Origin: Desulfobulbaceae bacterium
GTDB lineage: Bacteria; Desulfobacterota; Desulfobulbia; Desulfobulbales; SURF-16
NCBI GenBank assembly: GCA_024637145.1
Contig: JAGXFQ010000041.1
Location: 1 to 64,000 of the forward strand
Reading direction: 5' to 3'
DNA: 64,000 nucleotides
In this document: positions 18,551 to 27,757 of the stretch, piece by piece
How the letters are laid out: each line of letters opens with the position of its first letter
Position numbering within the stretch: position 1 is the stretch's first letter
The notes under the pieces: model-generated
Seen by the model: only the letters and a program-made list of their open reading frames with translations
What the model was told of the DNA's origin: nothing
The model's database searches: none
Program-made: the position numbers and the translations under genes

Positions 18551-18592
18551 AAAAAATGGGCGCAGGAGATCTCTCCTTCGCCCATTTTTTTG
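18551..18592. terminator. Bidirectional terminator between kdnA and the rhodanese gene
   Basis: AAAAAATGGGCG (18551-18562) pairs with CGCCCATTTTTT (18579-18590); the inner AGGAGATCTCTCCT extends the stem. Symmetric A and T runs allow use by both converging genes. Confidence 0.9.
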
Positions 18593-18650
18593 GTGATCTG
18601 TTCAGCCCTTATCCAGGGCCTCCAGGCTGCCTCCATGGACCGGGTGGGAC

Positions 18651-19082
18651 CTATTTCTTTGGGTAGACCACGGGCAGAGCTGCCCTTTTCCACTCATCCA
18701 GACCGCCGCGCAGGTTGTAGATCTCCTGAAAGCCCTGCCTGACCATGATCTGGCCGGCCGCATAGCTTCTGCCGCCCACGGCGCAGACCACCATGATCGG
18801 GGTCTCTTTGGCCACGGTAAGTTGATCCTGGAAGATGGCCCGCAAAGAGGTCTGCTGGGAACCGGCCAGGGCCCCGTCGCGGAGGATTTCCTGGGTGGTC
18901 CGGACATCAAGGATCACCAGATCGCGCTTGCTCTTCATGAGCCCTTGGGCGGCATGGGCAGAGATGGAGGTGAAGGGGGCCTGGCTCACCGGGCCCTCCT
19001 CCTTTTGGGGTTCTTGTTGCTCTGAGGAACAGCCGGTCAGGATCAGGAGCAAAAGCAGCAGCAGGGCGATATTTTTTTTCAT
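18651..19082 (-). CDS. Rhodanese-domain lipoprotein
   Basis: A protein of 143 residues with a lipoprotein signal peptide ending at LTGC (C18), followed by one rhodanese domain. The domain has LDVRTTQEI (near 58), active-site loop CAVGGRS with C100, and the final GGLDEWKRA helix. Lipidation puts it in the periplasmic space. It may handle sulfane sulfur or act as a thiol-transfer partner, but the substrate cannot be deduced. It lies 15 bp after rsmJ and may share its transcript. Confidence 0.88.
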   Translation of the reverse strand: MKKNIALLLLLLLILTGCSSEQQEPQKEEGPVSQAPFTSISAHAAQGLMKSKRDLVILDVRTTQEILRDGALAGSQQTSLRAIFQDQLTVAKETPIMVVCAVGGRSYAAGQIMVRQGFQEIYNLRGGLDEWKRAALPVVYPKK

Positions 19083-19097
19083 GGGTGTCTGTTTGGG

Positions 19098-19901
19098 TTA
19101 TTGGTTGTCAGGGAGGGCTTTGCAGCGGCCTGGAAAATACACATCAAAGCGGCTGGTTTTACCTTTGATGAGCAGGGGTGGTTTTTTGTTCCCGAGAAAG
19201 GGGGCCTCCTTGGGCCGTTTCACCACCACCCGGCCCGGACAGCAGGAAAAGGCCCAGTAAAGGAGGGCATCGGCGTCCTCATCATCACCCACTAGGGCCC
19301 TGGTCTGGCGCATCTCTTTTTTGACCAGGCTCGATTTGCTGCGGTGGGGATACATGGGATCAAGATAAATCACCTCAGGGGCCTCTGCGCCCTTTTTTGT
19401 GTGCAGAGCATCCCCGCAGACCAGGCTCATTCTGGCGATGATTTCCCTGATCTCCGGGTCATTTCTGCCCCGCCGTAAACCATCCTCCAGCAGGGCGTGC
19501 AGAATGACCGAACGTTCCATGAGCCGGACCGTGCAGCCCAGGGAGGCAAGAACAAAGGCGTCGCGGCCCAGGCCGGCCGTGGCATCCAGGACCAGGGGGC
19601 AGCGGTTTTTTTTCAGCCCCACGGCCCGGGCCAGGGGCTGATGGCGACCGCCCCCATGTAGCCGGCGATAGGCGGCCTTGCCCGAGGAAAAATCCACAAA
19701 GAGCGGCCCTGATTTGCCAGGGCCAACCTCCTGTAACTCCAGTCTGCCCCCGCAGAAACAGAGGAGGAAAGCGGCCTCCGGCCTCTCAGAAGCTAGGGGC
19801 AGGTGGAGGCGGCCAGCCAGGGCCTGGGCCGCCGGGCGCTCTTCCTCCTTTTGCCAGGCAACAGCTATGTTCCGGATGGGTTCTTTTAAGGGCAGGGGCA
19901 T
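19098..19901 (-). CDS. rsmJ: 16S rRNA (guanine-1516-N2) methyltransferase RsmJ
   Basis: A SAM-dependent rRNA methyltransferase of 267 residues. SAM motif I is LDATAGLGRDAFVLASLG (near 124), and the catalytic-type motif YLDPMYPHR (near 191) is followed by KSSLVKKEMR, which is diagnostic of the YhiQ/RsmJ family. The C-terminal RVVVKRPKEAPFLG strand is also typical. It reads leftward, divergent from kdsB. Confidence 0.93.
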   Translation of the reverse strand: MPLPLKEPIRNIAVAWQKEEERPAAQALAGRLHLPLASERPEAAFLLCFCGGRLELQEVGPGKSGPLFVDFSSGKAAYRRLHGGGRHQPLARAVGLKKNRCPLVLDATAGLGRDAFVLASLGCTVRLMERSVILHALLEDGLRRGRNDPEIREIIARMSLVCGDALHTKKGAEAPEVIYLDPMYPHRSKSSLVKKEMRQTRALVGDDEDADALLYWAFSCCPGRVVVKRPKEAPFLGNKKPPLLIKGKTSRFDVYFPGRCKALPDNQ

Positions 19902-20013
19902 GGAAAAATCAGGCTTATCAAAGAGACCAGAGTAGGGTAAGATGGCTGGTCTTTATTTGTAATGAAACGGGCTGCTGCGTGCAACTGCTTTTACCAGAGA
20001 GTAACAGGAAAAT

Positions 20014-20796
20014 ATGGATTTAATGCCTAGAACCGAACCCAAGGTGGTGGCCATCATCCCGGCCCGGTACCATTCCAGCCGTTTTGAGGGCAAGCCCCTG
20101 GCGGCCATTTGCGGTAAACCGATGATCCAGCACGTCTATGAGCGGGCCCAGGCCGCCCCTATCCTGAGCCGGGTGGCGGTGGCCACTGATGACGAACGGA
20201 TTGCCCACTGCGTCCGGGGCTTTGGCGGTGAAGTGGTGATGACCAGCTCCGATCACCGCTCCGGCACGGATCGTCTGGCTGAGGCCGCCACCCTCATGGA
20301 TATCCGGGAACAGGATGTGGTGGTCAATATTCAGGGTGATCAGCCCCTTTTTATGGCCGAGATTGTCGCGCAGGTGGCCCAGCCCCTGCTGGATGATCCT
20401 TTGCTCCCCATGGCCACCCTGATCTATAAGATAGTCCGCCAGGAAGAGATCAACGACCCCAATCATGTCAAGACCGTCTTTGACCGCCAGGGCATGGCCC
20501 TTTATTTCTCCCGGGCTCCCATTCCTTTTTGTCGTCAGCCTCAAGAGAAAGAGACCCCCTCCTATTATAAGCATCTGGGGTTTTATGCCTATCGCAAAGA
20601 GTTTCTGCTCAACTTCGTGGCCCTGCCCGAAGGGGAGTGGGAGCGGTATGAGAAGCTGGAACAGCTCCGGGCTCTGGAGTACGGCTATGGCATCAAGGTG
20701 GTGCTTACCGGCCACGATTCCATTGAAGTGGATACCCCGGCCGACCTCCGGCGAGTGGAGGCCTTGTGTGAGGATATATCGGGGACCACCCCTTAA
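20014..20796 (+). CDS. kdsB: 3-deoxy-manno-octulosonate cytidylyltransferase (KdsB)
   Basis: Activates Kdo, or 8-amino-Kdo, with CTP for lipid A-core assembly in the cytoplasm. The protein has 260 residues with the nucleotide-binding AIIPARYHSSRFEGKPLA start (near 13), VVNIQGDQPL (near 105) and the C-terminal GHDSIEVDTPADL block. The family start is usually close to the second Met (MPRTEP). The ATG used here has AGGAAAAT just upstream. It lies 44 bp before mdh. In organisms making 8-amino-Kdo, KdsB can prefer the amino sugar; the specificity here is unknown. Confidence 0.95.
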   Translation: MDLMPRTEPKVVAIIPARYHSSRFEGKPLAAICGKPMIQHVYERAQAAPILSRVAVATDDERIAHCVRGFGGEVVMTSSDHRSGTDRLAEAATLMDIREQDVVVNIQGDQPLFMAEIVAQVAQPLLDDPLLPMATLIYKIVRQEEINDPNHVKTVFDRQGMALYFSRAPIPFCRQPQEKETPSYYKHLGFYAYRKEFLLNFVALPEGEWERYEKLEQLRALEYGYGIKVVLTGHDSIEVDTPADLRRVEALCEDISGTTP

Positions 20797-20840
20797 CGAA
20801 CAGGTTTTTTTTAGAAAAAGATAAAAATAAGGAAAAGAAA

Positions 20841-21767
20841 ATGCGTAAGAAAATAACGATTATCGGTGCTGGCAATGTTGGGGCAACTGCGGCCCATTGG
20901 GCGGCCAGCCGCGGTCTGGGCGATGTCTATCTCCTTGATGTGGTGGAGGGTGTCCCCCAGGGTAAGGCCCTTGATCTCTCCCAGTCCGGGCCCATTGATC
21001 CCTTTCCGGGCCTGGTGGTGGGTACCAACGATTATGCTGATTCCGCCCATTCCGATATCATTATTATCTGCGCCGGTCTGGCCCGGAAGCCCGGGATGAG
21101 CCGTGATGACCTGCTGGCCAAGAACGTGGCCATCGTCAAGTCGTGCGCTGAGCAGGCGGCCCATTATTCTCCCCAGGCCGTCCTTATCGTGGTGACCAAT
21201 CCCATTGATGCCATGGTCTACACCGGTTTCAAGGTCTCCGGCTTCCCCAGGGAGCGGGTGATCGGCATGGCCGGCGTCCTCGATTCAGCCCGTTATCGCA
21301 CCTTTCTGGCCCAGGCCATCGGGGTGGCCCCCCGCGATGTCAATGCCCTGGTCATGGGTATCCATGGCGATAATATGATCCCCCTCGTCCGGCTGGCCAA
21401 TGTCGCCGGGGTACCGGTGACAGATCTCTTGAGTGGCGACGAGCTGGCCGCCATTGTCAAGCGGACCCAGACCGGTGGCGCCGAGATCGTCAATCACTTA
21501 AAGACAGGTTCTGCCTTTTATACCCCGGGTCTGGCCGCCGTGGAGATGGCTGAGGCGGTACTCACCGACTCCAAGCGGGTCATGCCCTGTGCCGCCTACC
21601 TGGATGGCGAGTTCGGCATTTCTGGCTGTTTTCTCGGCGTCCCCGTGGTGATCGGCAGCAAAGGTATTGAGCGCATCCTCGAGTTTAAGCTCAGCGCCGA
21701 CGAACAGGCTGCCATGCAGGAATCAGAAACCGCGGTGCGCCTGCAGATGGCTGCCACCGGCCTCTAG
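20841..21767 (+). CDS. mdh: Malate dehydrogenase, LDH-like type
   Basis: Interconverts malate and oxaloacetate with NAD. The protein has 308 residues. It has the Rossmann motif IIGAGNVGA (near 8), the mobile loop ARKPGMSRDDL with the substrate arginines (near 80), TNPIDAM (near 119) and the catalytic MGIHGDNM histidine (near 174). It belongs to the LDH-like (mdh type 3) group common in anaerobes. Ribosome binding site AAGGAAAAG. Together with pycAB upstream it could link pyruvate to the C4 acids. Confidence 0.95.
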   Translation: MRKKITIIGAGNVGATAAHWAASRGLGDVYLLDVVEGVPQGKALDLSQSGPIDPFPGLVVGTNDYADSAHSDIIIICAGLARKPGMSRDDLLAKNVAIVKSCAEQAAHYSPQAVLIVVTNPIDAMVYTGFKVSGFPRERVIGMAGVLDSARYRTFLAQAIGVAPRDVNALVMGIHGDNMIPLVRLANVAGVPVTDLLSGDELAAIVKRTQTGGAEIVNHLKTGSAFYTPGLAAVEMAEAVLTDSKRVMPCAAYLDGEFGISGCFLGVPVVIGSKGIERILEFKLSADEQAAMQESETAVRLQMAATGL

Positions 21768-21898
21768 ATTTTTTTTTCACCACCCAACAAAGCAGAGAGA
21801 AAAGAGGAAATCCACAGCTCTTCTCCCTGCTTTTTTGGGCGGCATTATTCTCCCCTCCATGCCACGGAGCCGGGGGCCCATTGTACCAGAAAGCCGAT

Positions 21899-24169
21899 AT
21901 GACCCAAAAAATCACCAATCTGACCACCGCCGAGGCCCTGGTGGCCTCTTTGCAAAAGGCCACGGCTGCCCGTTTCGGGCCCCTTGATCTGTTGCCCAGA
22001 CGCACCTTGGTGGAAAAGCTCATCGAGCTTGTCCTCTCAGGCACGCCCCGGGGCCAGAAGTCCATGACTGAGCCCCTTGATGAGCTGGCCTCTGAACTTG
22101 ATGAACAGGACGCCTCAGAGCTCAAGGTGGTGGTGCTTGGCGGTGGCAGTGGTCTTTCCAATATGGTGGGCGGGGACAGTAATAACAAAGGATGGCTGCA
22201 GTCGCCCTTTGCCGGGCTCAAGGAGATCTTTCCCAAAACAAAGGCCATTGTCTGTGTTACGGATGACGGCGGTTCCACGGGGGAGCTTCTCAAGGATCTC
22301 CCCCTGATCGGTCTGGGTGATATTCGCCATGTTCTGCTCTCCTCCATCCAGAAGGCCAACCTGATTCGCCTCTATGGTCTCAACGAGTCCCGGGCGCTTA
22401 AGGTGGCCCGCTGTCTGCACAGCCTCTTTACCCACCGTTTCCAGACGGAGCCCGACTCCATTGCCGGACTGCTGGCCCAAAGCGGCTGCGCCCTGCCGGA
22501 GATCCCTGAGCCCCTGGTGGAAGGGCTCACTGACCTGCTGGAGTTCATCTTCACGGATCCCCGCCTGCAAAAGGTCCTGGCCCGTCCCCATTGCCTGGGA
22601 AATCTCCTGGTGGCGGCCGCCATCTATAAACAGACACCGGGCCTGGCCGAACAACCGGCAGAGGAGGCCGTTCTGGAAGGCCTCAAACGGCTGGCCGCCC
22701 TCATCGGTGCCGGTGAAGGATCTGTGCTGCCCTGCACCACCACTCCTGCCCATCTCAAAATGCTCTATGGCAACGGCGTGCTGGTCACCGGCGAGAGCAA
22801 GTCGGAAGGGGGATATCGCAATGCCGCCATTGACCGCGTCTTTGTCGAATTTTCCGATGTGCCCCATCTGCCCCGGGAGGTTGGCCTGGCCCTAGCAGAG
22901 GCGGATATCATTATCTTTGCCCCGGGAAGTCTCTACACCTCTCTCATCCCTATTCTCCATGTGCCGGGCATGGCCGAGGCGGTGCGGGCCAACGAGGGCG
23001 CCCTCAAGGTGCTGGTGGCCAATCTCTGGGTCCAGAAGGGCGAGACAGATCTGATCTGGAACGATATGCGCCGCCGTTTTCATGTCTCTGATATGATCAA
23101 GGCCTATGACCGCAATATCCCGGGCGGCATTACCGGTCTTTTTGCCCAGGTCCTCCTCCTTGGTCTGCGGGATATTCCCGGCTCCATTCTTCAGAGTTAT
23201 GCCCTGGAATCGAAAATGCCCATTTTTCTTGACCGGGGCCAGGTCTGGCAACTCGGTCTGATGCCGGTGGAGGCCAAGATCTTTTCCCAGGCCGCCCTGA
23301 AGCGGCGGTGGGTTCAGCATGATCCGGCTGCCCTGGCCAAGGCCGTGAAGGTGATCTGGAGTGTACGGGAATATGCCGAACGGGCCGATGTCGCCCTTGG
23401 CAATCCTTATGTCAGCCGGCCGCCCCTGATCTGCGGGGAGAGACTGACCCCTGACCAGCGCCTGCGCAGGTTTGAGGATCTTCTGCAGATACCCATGGTG
23501 GGGACGGTACGCAGCGCCCTCTTAGATATTTTATGGCGCCACGGGGATATCCGCTATGATCACCTGGCCAATATCCGCGGCATTGAACTGATAAGTGAGG
23601 CGGAATGGAGCCGGTGTCAGCAATGGGACAGGGTCTACTCCTTTTTTGATCCCCAGGATGGCGTGATCAGGATCCGCGAGGATGTTTTCCATGACCAGCG
23701 CAAACAGGAGCTGGCCTTACTGGTTGCCCTGGGGCAATCACTGCTGGGAAACTACGCCCGGATCAAGGAAATCAGGCCCCTCCAGGATGAAGGGCACGAC
23801 GTCGGCAAGATCTTCCGTCTCAAGCTCCATGAGGAGGCCGAGCGCGCCACTTTTTTCAGTGGTGCGGAACTGAGCGAATATCTCACCCTGGTCCGCATGC
23901 ACCAGGCCGAACATGATCCCCTGCTTTATACCCGGGTGGTCAACGGCAGAGAGGGTTTTACCCCCCCCGGCATGCTCATGGGGCTCATCTATGCCTGGTA
24001 TCTTGACAACCGTCTGGCCGCCCATATTGAATATAAGATGGCCATTACCCGCATCCCCGGTTCCAATCTGGTGCCTGAGCAGATAAAAATGCTCAGCAGG
24101 CGTCAGGAGATGGTCCGTTTCTTCCGCAAGGTGGTCTTTCGCCACGATGCCCGCCGTTATGAGCAGTAA
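21899..24169 (+). CDS. YvcK/CofD-like protein with long C-terminal extension
   Basis: From the ATG at 21899 the protein has 756 residues. Residues about 75-430 form a CofD/YvcK-type Rossmann domain, with LGGGSGLSNM (near 80), CVTDDGGSTGELLKDLP (near 118), GLGDIRHVL and the APGSLYTSLIPILHVPGMAEA block (near 340). YvcK proteins, called gluconeogenesis factors, bind UDP-sugars and affect carbon metabolism and cell shape. About 75 residues precede this domain and about 300 follow it, so it is more than twice the size of typical YvcK (about 320). The C-terminal part has no motif I recognise. prmA begins before its stop, so the two are coupled. Confidence 0.78.
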   Translation: MTQKITNLTTAEALVASLQKATAARFGPLDLLPRRTLVEKLIELVLSGTPRGQKSMTEPLDELASELDEQDASELKVVVLGGGSGLSNMVGGDSNNKGWLQSPFAGLKEIFPKTKAIVCVTDDGGSTGELLKDLPLIGLGDIRHVLLSSIQKANLIRLYGLNESRALKVARCLHSLFTHRFQTEPDSIAGLLAQSGCALPEIPEPLVEGLTDLLEFIFTDPRLQKVLARPHCLGNLLVAAAIYKQTPGLAEQPAEEAVLEGLKRLAALIGAGEGSVLPCTTTPAHLKMLYGNGVLVTGESKSEGGYRNAAIDRVFVEFSDVPHLPREVGLALAEADIIIFAPGSLYTSLIPILHVPGMAEAVRANEGALKVLVANLWVQKGETDLIWNDMRRRFHVSDMIKAYDRNIPGGITGLFAQVLLLGLRDIPGSILQSYALESKMPIFLDRGQVWQLGLMPVEAKIFSQAALKRRWVQHDPAALAKAVKVIWSVREYAERADVALGNPYVSRPPLICGERLTPDQRLRRFEDLLQIPMVGTVRSALLDILWRHGDIRYDHLANIRGIELISEAEWSRCQQWDRVYSFFDPQDGVIRIREDVFHDQRKQELALLVALGQSLLGNYARIKEIRPLQDEGHDVGKIFRLKLHEEAERATFFSGAELSEYLTLVRMHQAEHDPLLYTRVVNGREGFTPPGMLMGLIYAWYLDNRLAAHIEYKMAITRIPGSNLVPEQIKMLSRRQEMVRFFRKVVFRHDARRYEQ

Positions 24170-25055
24170 TTCTATCCTCGCCGGTCTGGGCCTGGACGAA
24201 TGTATCGATCCCGGCGGCGAGGTGCAGTTGCTGGCCGAGTTCTTCTGTGCCAGCCGGGAGATTGGTCAGATCCTGCAGGAGGCTTTGCTCCTGCTGCCCT
24301 GTCAGGTGGAATGGCAGGCCAGCGGCCCTGGCTTCCGTCTCTATGTCCTTGCGGATCAGGGCGCCGACCAGGATCAGCTTTTGGCTGCCCTGGCCGCTTT
24401 TCTCGATGACTGGCCCGGCCAACTCCGTCTCATTGAAACCAAACTGGTGCACAAGAAGCGGGTGAGCCGGGTCAGCCATGGCTTTAATTTTATCAGCAGA
24501 GGCCCTGCCGGGCCCCAGGATATCCTCCTTGCCAGCGGCACGCATGCCTTTGGCTCGGGCAATCATCCCTCCACCACTCTGGCGGTGCACCTCCTGACCG
24601 CCTTGCCGGCCATCCCCTCGTCGGTTCTGGACGTGGGCTGCGGCACTGGGGTGCTCGCTCTTGTGGCGGCCCGTCTTGGCGCCGGGCGGGTGGTGGGGGT
24701 TGATATTGATCCGGAGGCAGTGCAGGTGGCCTTGGCAAATGGCCGCCTTAACAACCTGGCAGAGAGACTCTCCTTTACCACGGCTACTCTGTCAGAGGTG
24801 GCGGGTCCCTTTGCCCTTATCCTGGCCAATGTGACGGCCTCGGTTCTCTACCGGCTGCTGGGGCAGATAACCAGCCAGGCCCAGCCGGGGTGCCGGCTTA
24901 TTGTCTCCGGGCTCTTGGGACGGCAGGGGGAAGAGGCGGTGCTCTTTGCCGCCGGCCTGGGCTGGCGGCTGGAAGAGGGGCGCAGCCTGGGCAAATGGCA
25001 GGCCCGGCTCTTGCGCCTGGCACCGGCCCCCCAAGCCGCTGCCCTCTCTTTATAG
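24147..25055 (+). CDS. prmA: Ribosomal protein L11 methyltransferase (PrmA)
   Basis: The protein has 302 residues, the family length. It shows the substrate-binding N-terminal domain and a SAM domain with GTHAFGSGNHPSTTLA (near 131), motif I LDVGCGTGVLALVAARLG (near 157), and the NPPF-like LILANVTASVLYRLL (near 223). Two starts are possible, ATG 24147 and ATG 24159, both inside the end of the preceding gene. PrmA trimethylates L11 in E. coli. Confidence 0.9.
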   Translation: MPAVMSSNSILAGLGLDECIDPGGEVQLLAEFFCASREIGQILQEALLLLPCQVEWQASGPGFRLYVLADQGADQDQLLAALAAFLDDWPGQLRLIETKLVHKKRVSRVSHGFNFISRGPAGPQDILLASGTHAFGSGNHPSTTLAVHLLTALPAIPSSVLDVGCGTGVLALVAARLGAGRVVGVDIDPEAVQVALANGRLNNLAERLSFTTATLSEVAGPFALILANVTASVLYRLLGQITSQAQPGCRLIVSGLLGRQGEEAVLFAAGLGWRLEEGRSLGKWQARLLRLAPAPQAAALSL

Positions 25056-25116
25056 GGGCTGTTTCTGAAGATTTCGCCTGGGCCCCAGAGCGGCCCAGGT
25101 CCTTTGCTGGTGCCTG

Positions 25117-25794
25117 TCAGACCCCCCGGTATTGGCCGGGCCAGATCTGGGTGTGGAGCTGGAGCTGGAGGCGGATGGGCAGCTGGTCCGCAAGCAGCCA
25201 GGAGGCCAGATCGGCGGGCGCCAGATCTGGCGCCACCGCGGAAAAGAGAATCTTTGGCACCTCTTTGGCGGCCGGGCTGGGGGGGCAAAGCATGTTCTCT
25301 TTCAGCAGATCTACGGCCCACAGATAATCCTCCCGGCCGCGCAGGACAAATTTCAGCTCATCCTTGCTGGTGAGTCGGGCCAAGTTGGCCAGAAGGTTTT
25401 TCTCTGCCATGCCGCTGCCCGGGCACTTGATATCCATGATGATCACCACCGGTGCCGGTACCCGGGCGAGATCCATGCTGCCGTTGGTCTCCAGCAGCAC
25501 CAGCCGGTCATCCTTGATAAGGGCCGCCAGCAGGGGATAGACATTTTCCTGGAGCAGGGGCTCGCCACCGGTGATCTCCACCAGAGGAACCGGCGAAGCC
25601 TGCACAAAGGCGAGGACCTCGGCCAGGGCCATCTCCTGGCCTGCCTCCTCATAGGTGTATCTGGCATCACAATAGCTGCAGCGCAGGTTGCAGCCCGCCA
25701 GCCTGATAAAAAGACAGGGGTAGCCTGCATAGGAAGACTCCCCCTGGATGGAATAAAAAAGTTCGCTCACCTGCAGGCTGTGGTTACTCTTCAC
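25117..25794 (-). CDS. queE: 7-carboxy-7-deazaguanine synthase (QueE)
   Basis: Radical SAM enzyme of queuosine/7-deazaguanine synthesis, converting carboxytetrahydropterin to CDG. From the GTG at 25794 it has 225 residues. It shows FYSIQGESSYAG, the cluster motif CNLRCSYC (near 36) and ITGGEPLLQ (near 78). I chose the GTG because it overlaps the queD stop (GTGAAGAGTAA); the frame continues upstream to 25962 but that part lies within queD. It follows queD in the same transcript. Confidence 0.93.
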   Translation of the reverse strand: MKSNHSLQVSELFYSIQGESSYAGYPCLFIRLAGCNLRCSYCDARYTYEEAGQEMALAEVLAFVQASPVPLVEITGGEPLLQENVYPLLAALIKDDRLVLLETNGSMDLARVPAPVVIIMDIKCPGSGMAEKNLLANLARLTSKDELKFVLRGREDYLWAVDLLKENMLCPPSPAAKEVPKILFSAVAPDLAPADLASWLLADQLPIRLQLQLHTQIWPGQYRGV

Positions 25795-26155
25795 GGTAGA
25801 TAACAGCGCTGGACGGGGTTTCACCCACCAGGATGGAATAGAGCTTGTAGCGCTCGTGCTGAAGTTCCTCTTTGAGGGAGTCAAAGATATAGACGGCAAG
25901 GTTTTCTGAGGAGGGGTTTTTGTCCTTGAAGCTGGGATGTTCATTGAGATCGCAATGGTCAAGTTCCTTCATGACCCGGGCGGCGGCATCCTTGATGGTC
26001 CGGAAGTCGATGCCCATCCCCAGTTCATCAAGACGGGTGGCCCGCACGGTTATCTCCACGTGCCAGTTATGGCCATGGGGCCTTTCGCAGTTGCCGGGAT
26101 AATCGCGCAAATGGTGGCCGGCGGAAAAATGGGTCTGGATAAAAATATCAAACAT
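25784..26155 (-). CDS. queD: 6-carboxytetrahydropterin synthase (QueD)
   Basis: Zinc enzyme that makes carboxytetrahydropterin from dihydroneopterin triphosphate, the step before QueE. The protein has 123 residues. The zinc histidines are seen in FSAGHHLRDY (near 11) and CERPHGHNWHVE (near 23), and the C-terminal SAVIYRE ends the family pattern. queC and queF are not in the window. I looked for a preQ1 riboswitch in the 190 bp upstream and did not see one. Confidence 0.95.
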   Translation of the reverse strand: MFDIFIQTHFSAGHHLRDYPGNCERPHGHNWHVEITVRATRLDELGMGIDFRTIKDAAARVMKELDHCDLNEHPSFKDKNPSSENLAVYIFDSLKEELQHERYKLYSILVGETPSSAVIYREE

Positions 26156-26345
26156 ATTGCTCTCCGATTTTTATGTTAATTGTTGAGAACTCTTGCATAA
26201 GAAGTTAGAAGGAAAAGGTAGAAAAAGAAAGGGGTGTGCGGCTGAGAGAAAAATCTTCCCTGCCGGCAAAAACATCTATTCTACCGGAAAGTTTCGGGAA
26301 GCAAAAGGTCAAATATTTTCGATTATATCCCAACAGGAGACAAAA

Positions 26346-27704
26346 ATGGCATTTATTGCGCCGTTTCGTGCCGTCCGTTTTAATACGGCAAAGATAGATA
26401 AAATGGAGGATGTTGTTTCTCCTCCCTATGATGTTATTGATCCGGAGGCCCAGGCCGCCCTGCAGGCCAAAAATCAATATAACATGATTCAGCTCGATCT
26501 GACCAAGTTCGGTGGTACGGAAATAGCAGATTCCCGCTATCAAGGGGCCAAGGCCATCTTTGAGAAGTGGCAGCAAGAGGGTGTGCTGATCCGTGATGAG
26601 GTGCCCGCCATCTACCTCTACGCTATTGATTACACCCTGCCCAGCGGCAAGATGTTCCGGCGCAAAGGATTCAGCGCCATGGTCCGCCTCCATGAGTTCT
26701 CCGAGGGCATTGTCAAGCCCCATGAAAAGACCTTTCGCAGCGTCACCGATGACCGGCTCCGCCTTATTGACACCTGCCAGGCCCAGTTCAGCCAGATCTT
26801 CTCCCTCTATGCTGATGCCCAAAATGAGGCCATGACCGCCCTGGAGCGGGTCTGCCCGGACCAGCCCCTCTGCGCGGCCACGGATCAGGACGGCTGTGTG
26901 CACTCCATTTACGCTGTTACGGATCCGGAGACCATCAACAAGGTGCAGGCCTTTTTGGCCGACCAGCCGGTCTATATTGCCGACGGCCATCACCGCTATA
27001 CCACCTCTTTGCGCCTGCGGGAAACCATGATCAAACGCCACGGTCCCCTGGCCGCCAACAGCCCCTACAACCATATCATGATGTACCTCTGCCCCATGGA
27101 GGATGAGGGGCTCTCCGTCTTGCCCACCCATCGTCTTGTCCGCTTTCCCGGCAAGATGGACGCCGGCCAGCTGGTGGAGAGGCTGCAGAGTTTCTTCACC
27201 ATCAAAGAGATCAAGAGCGGCAGCAGGGAAGAGCAGATCGCCGATGTCCTGGGACGCATGGGGGATGAACGGGATAAGGGCACGGTGTTTGGCATGTATG
27301 AACCTGGCGGCGATCGTTGCTTCTTGCTGCGCCTGCAGGAGGGGGCCATGGAGAAGGCCCTGGGCCTGGGCCTGCCCGAATCCCTGCGCAGCCTCGATGT
27401 GGTGGTGCTTTCGGATCTGATTATTGCCAAAATCCTTGGGCTCAGCCATGAAAAATGTGATGACGAGGAGCTCATCCACTACTTCAGTGATGTGGATGAG
27501 GCCCTGGATGCGGCGGTCAAGGAATCGGTGCGCAGTACGGAGATCACGCCGATCCTCTTTCTGATGAATAATACGCCGGTATCGCAAGTGAAAGAGGTGG
27601 CTGACGACAACCTTTTCATGCCCCATAAATCTACTTATTTTTACCCGAAAATCCTCACCGGCATGCTGATCAACAAGATCGTGGCCGACGAGGTGGTGAG
27701 CTAG
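26346..27704 (+). CDS. DUF1015 family protein
   Basis: From the ATG at 26346, preceded by AGGAG, it has 452 residues. The N-terminus reads FIAPFRAVRFN followed by DVVSPPYDVI, which is the signature start of DUF1015. Later come KPHEKT (near 122) and ADGHHRYTTSLRLRE (near 216), the most conserved motif of the family. Distant relatives include free-serine kinases (SerK/SbnI type), where comparable residues bind phosphate, so a kinase role is possible but unproven. The longer ORF start at 26193 adds a low-complexity segment unlike the family. Confidence 0.85.
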   Translation: MAFIAPFRAVRFNTAKIDKMEDVVSPPYDVIDPEAQAALQAKNQYNMIQLDLTKFGGTEIADSRYQGAKAIFEKWQQEGVLIRDEVPAIYLYAIDYTLPSGKMFRRKGFSAMVRLHEFSEGIVKPHEKTFRSVTDDRLRLIDTCQAQFSQIFSLYADAQNEAMTALERVCPDQPLCAATDQDGCVHSIYAVTDPETINKVQAFLADQPVYIADGHHRYTTSLRLRETMIKRHGPLAANSPYNHIMMYLCPMEDEGLSVLPTHRLVRFPGKMDAGQLVERLQSFFTIKEIKSGSREEQIADVLGRMGDERDKGTVFGMYEPGGDRCFLLRLQEGAMEKALGLGLPESLRSLDVVVLSDLIIAKILGLSHEKCDDEELIHYFSDVDEALDAAVKESVRSTEITPILFLMNNTPVSQVKEVADDNLFMPHKSTYFYPKILTGMLINKIVADEVVS

Positions 27705-27757
27705 AGAGCTCATCATCATTGTCCGGCAGCCCTGCTGCCTCCTCGGGGAAGCTCTTG

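Noticed and set aside
25960-26345. preQ1 riboswitch upstream of queD
   Set aside because: I saw no short stem with a C-rich loop and A-rich tail in the expected place on the minus strand.
26205-27719. 504-codon frame antisense to the DUF1015 gene
   Set aside because: His/Gly/Leu-rich shadow frame; the DUF1015 motifs lie on the plus strand.
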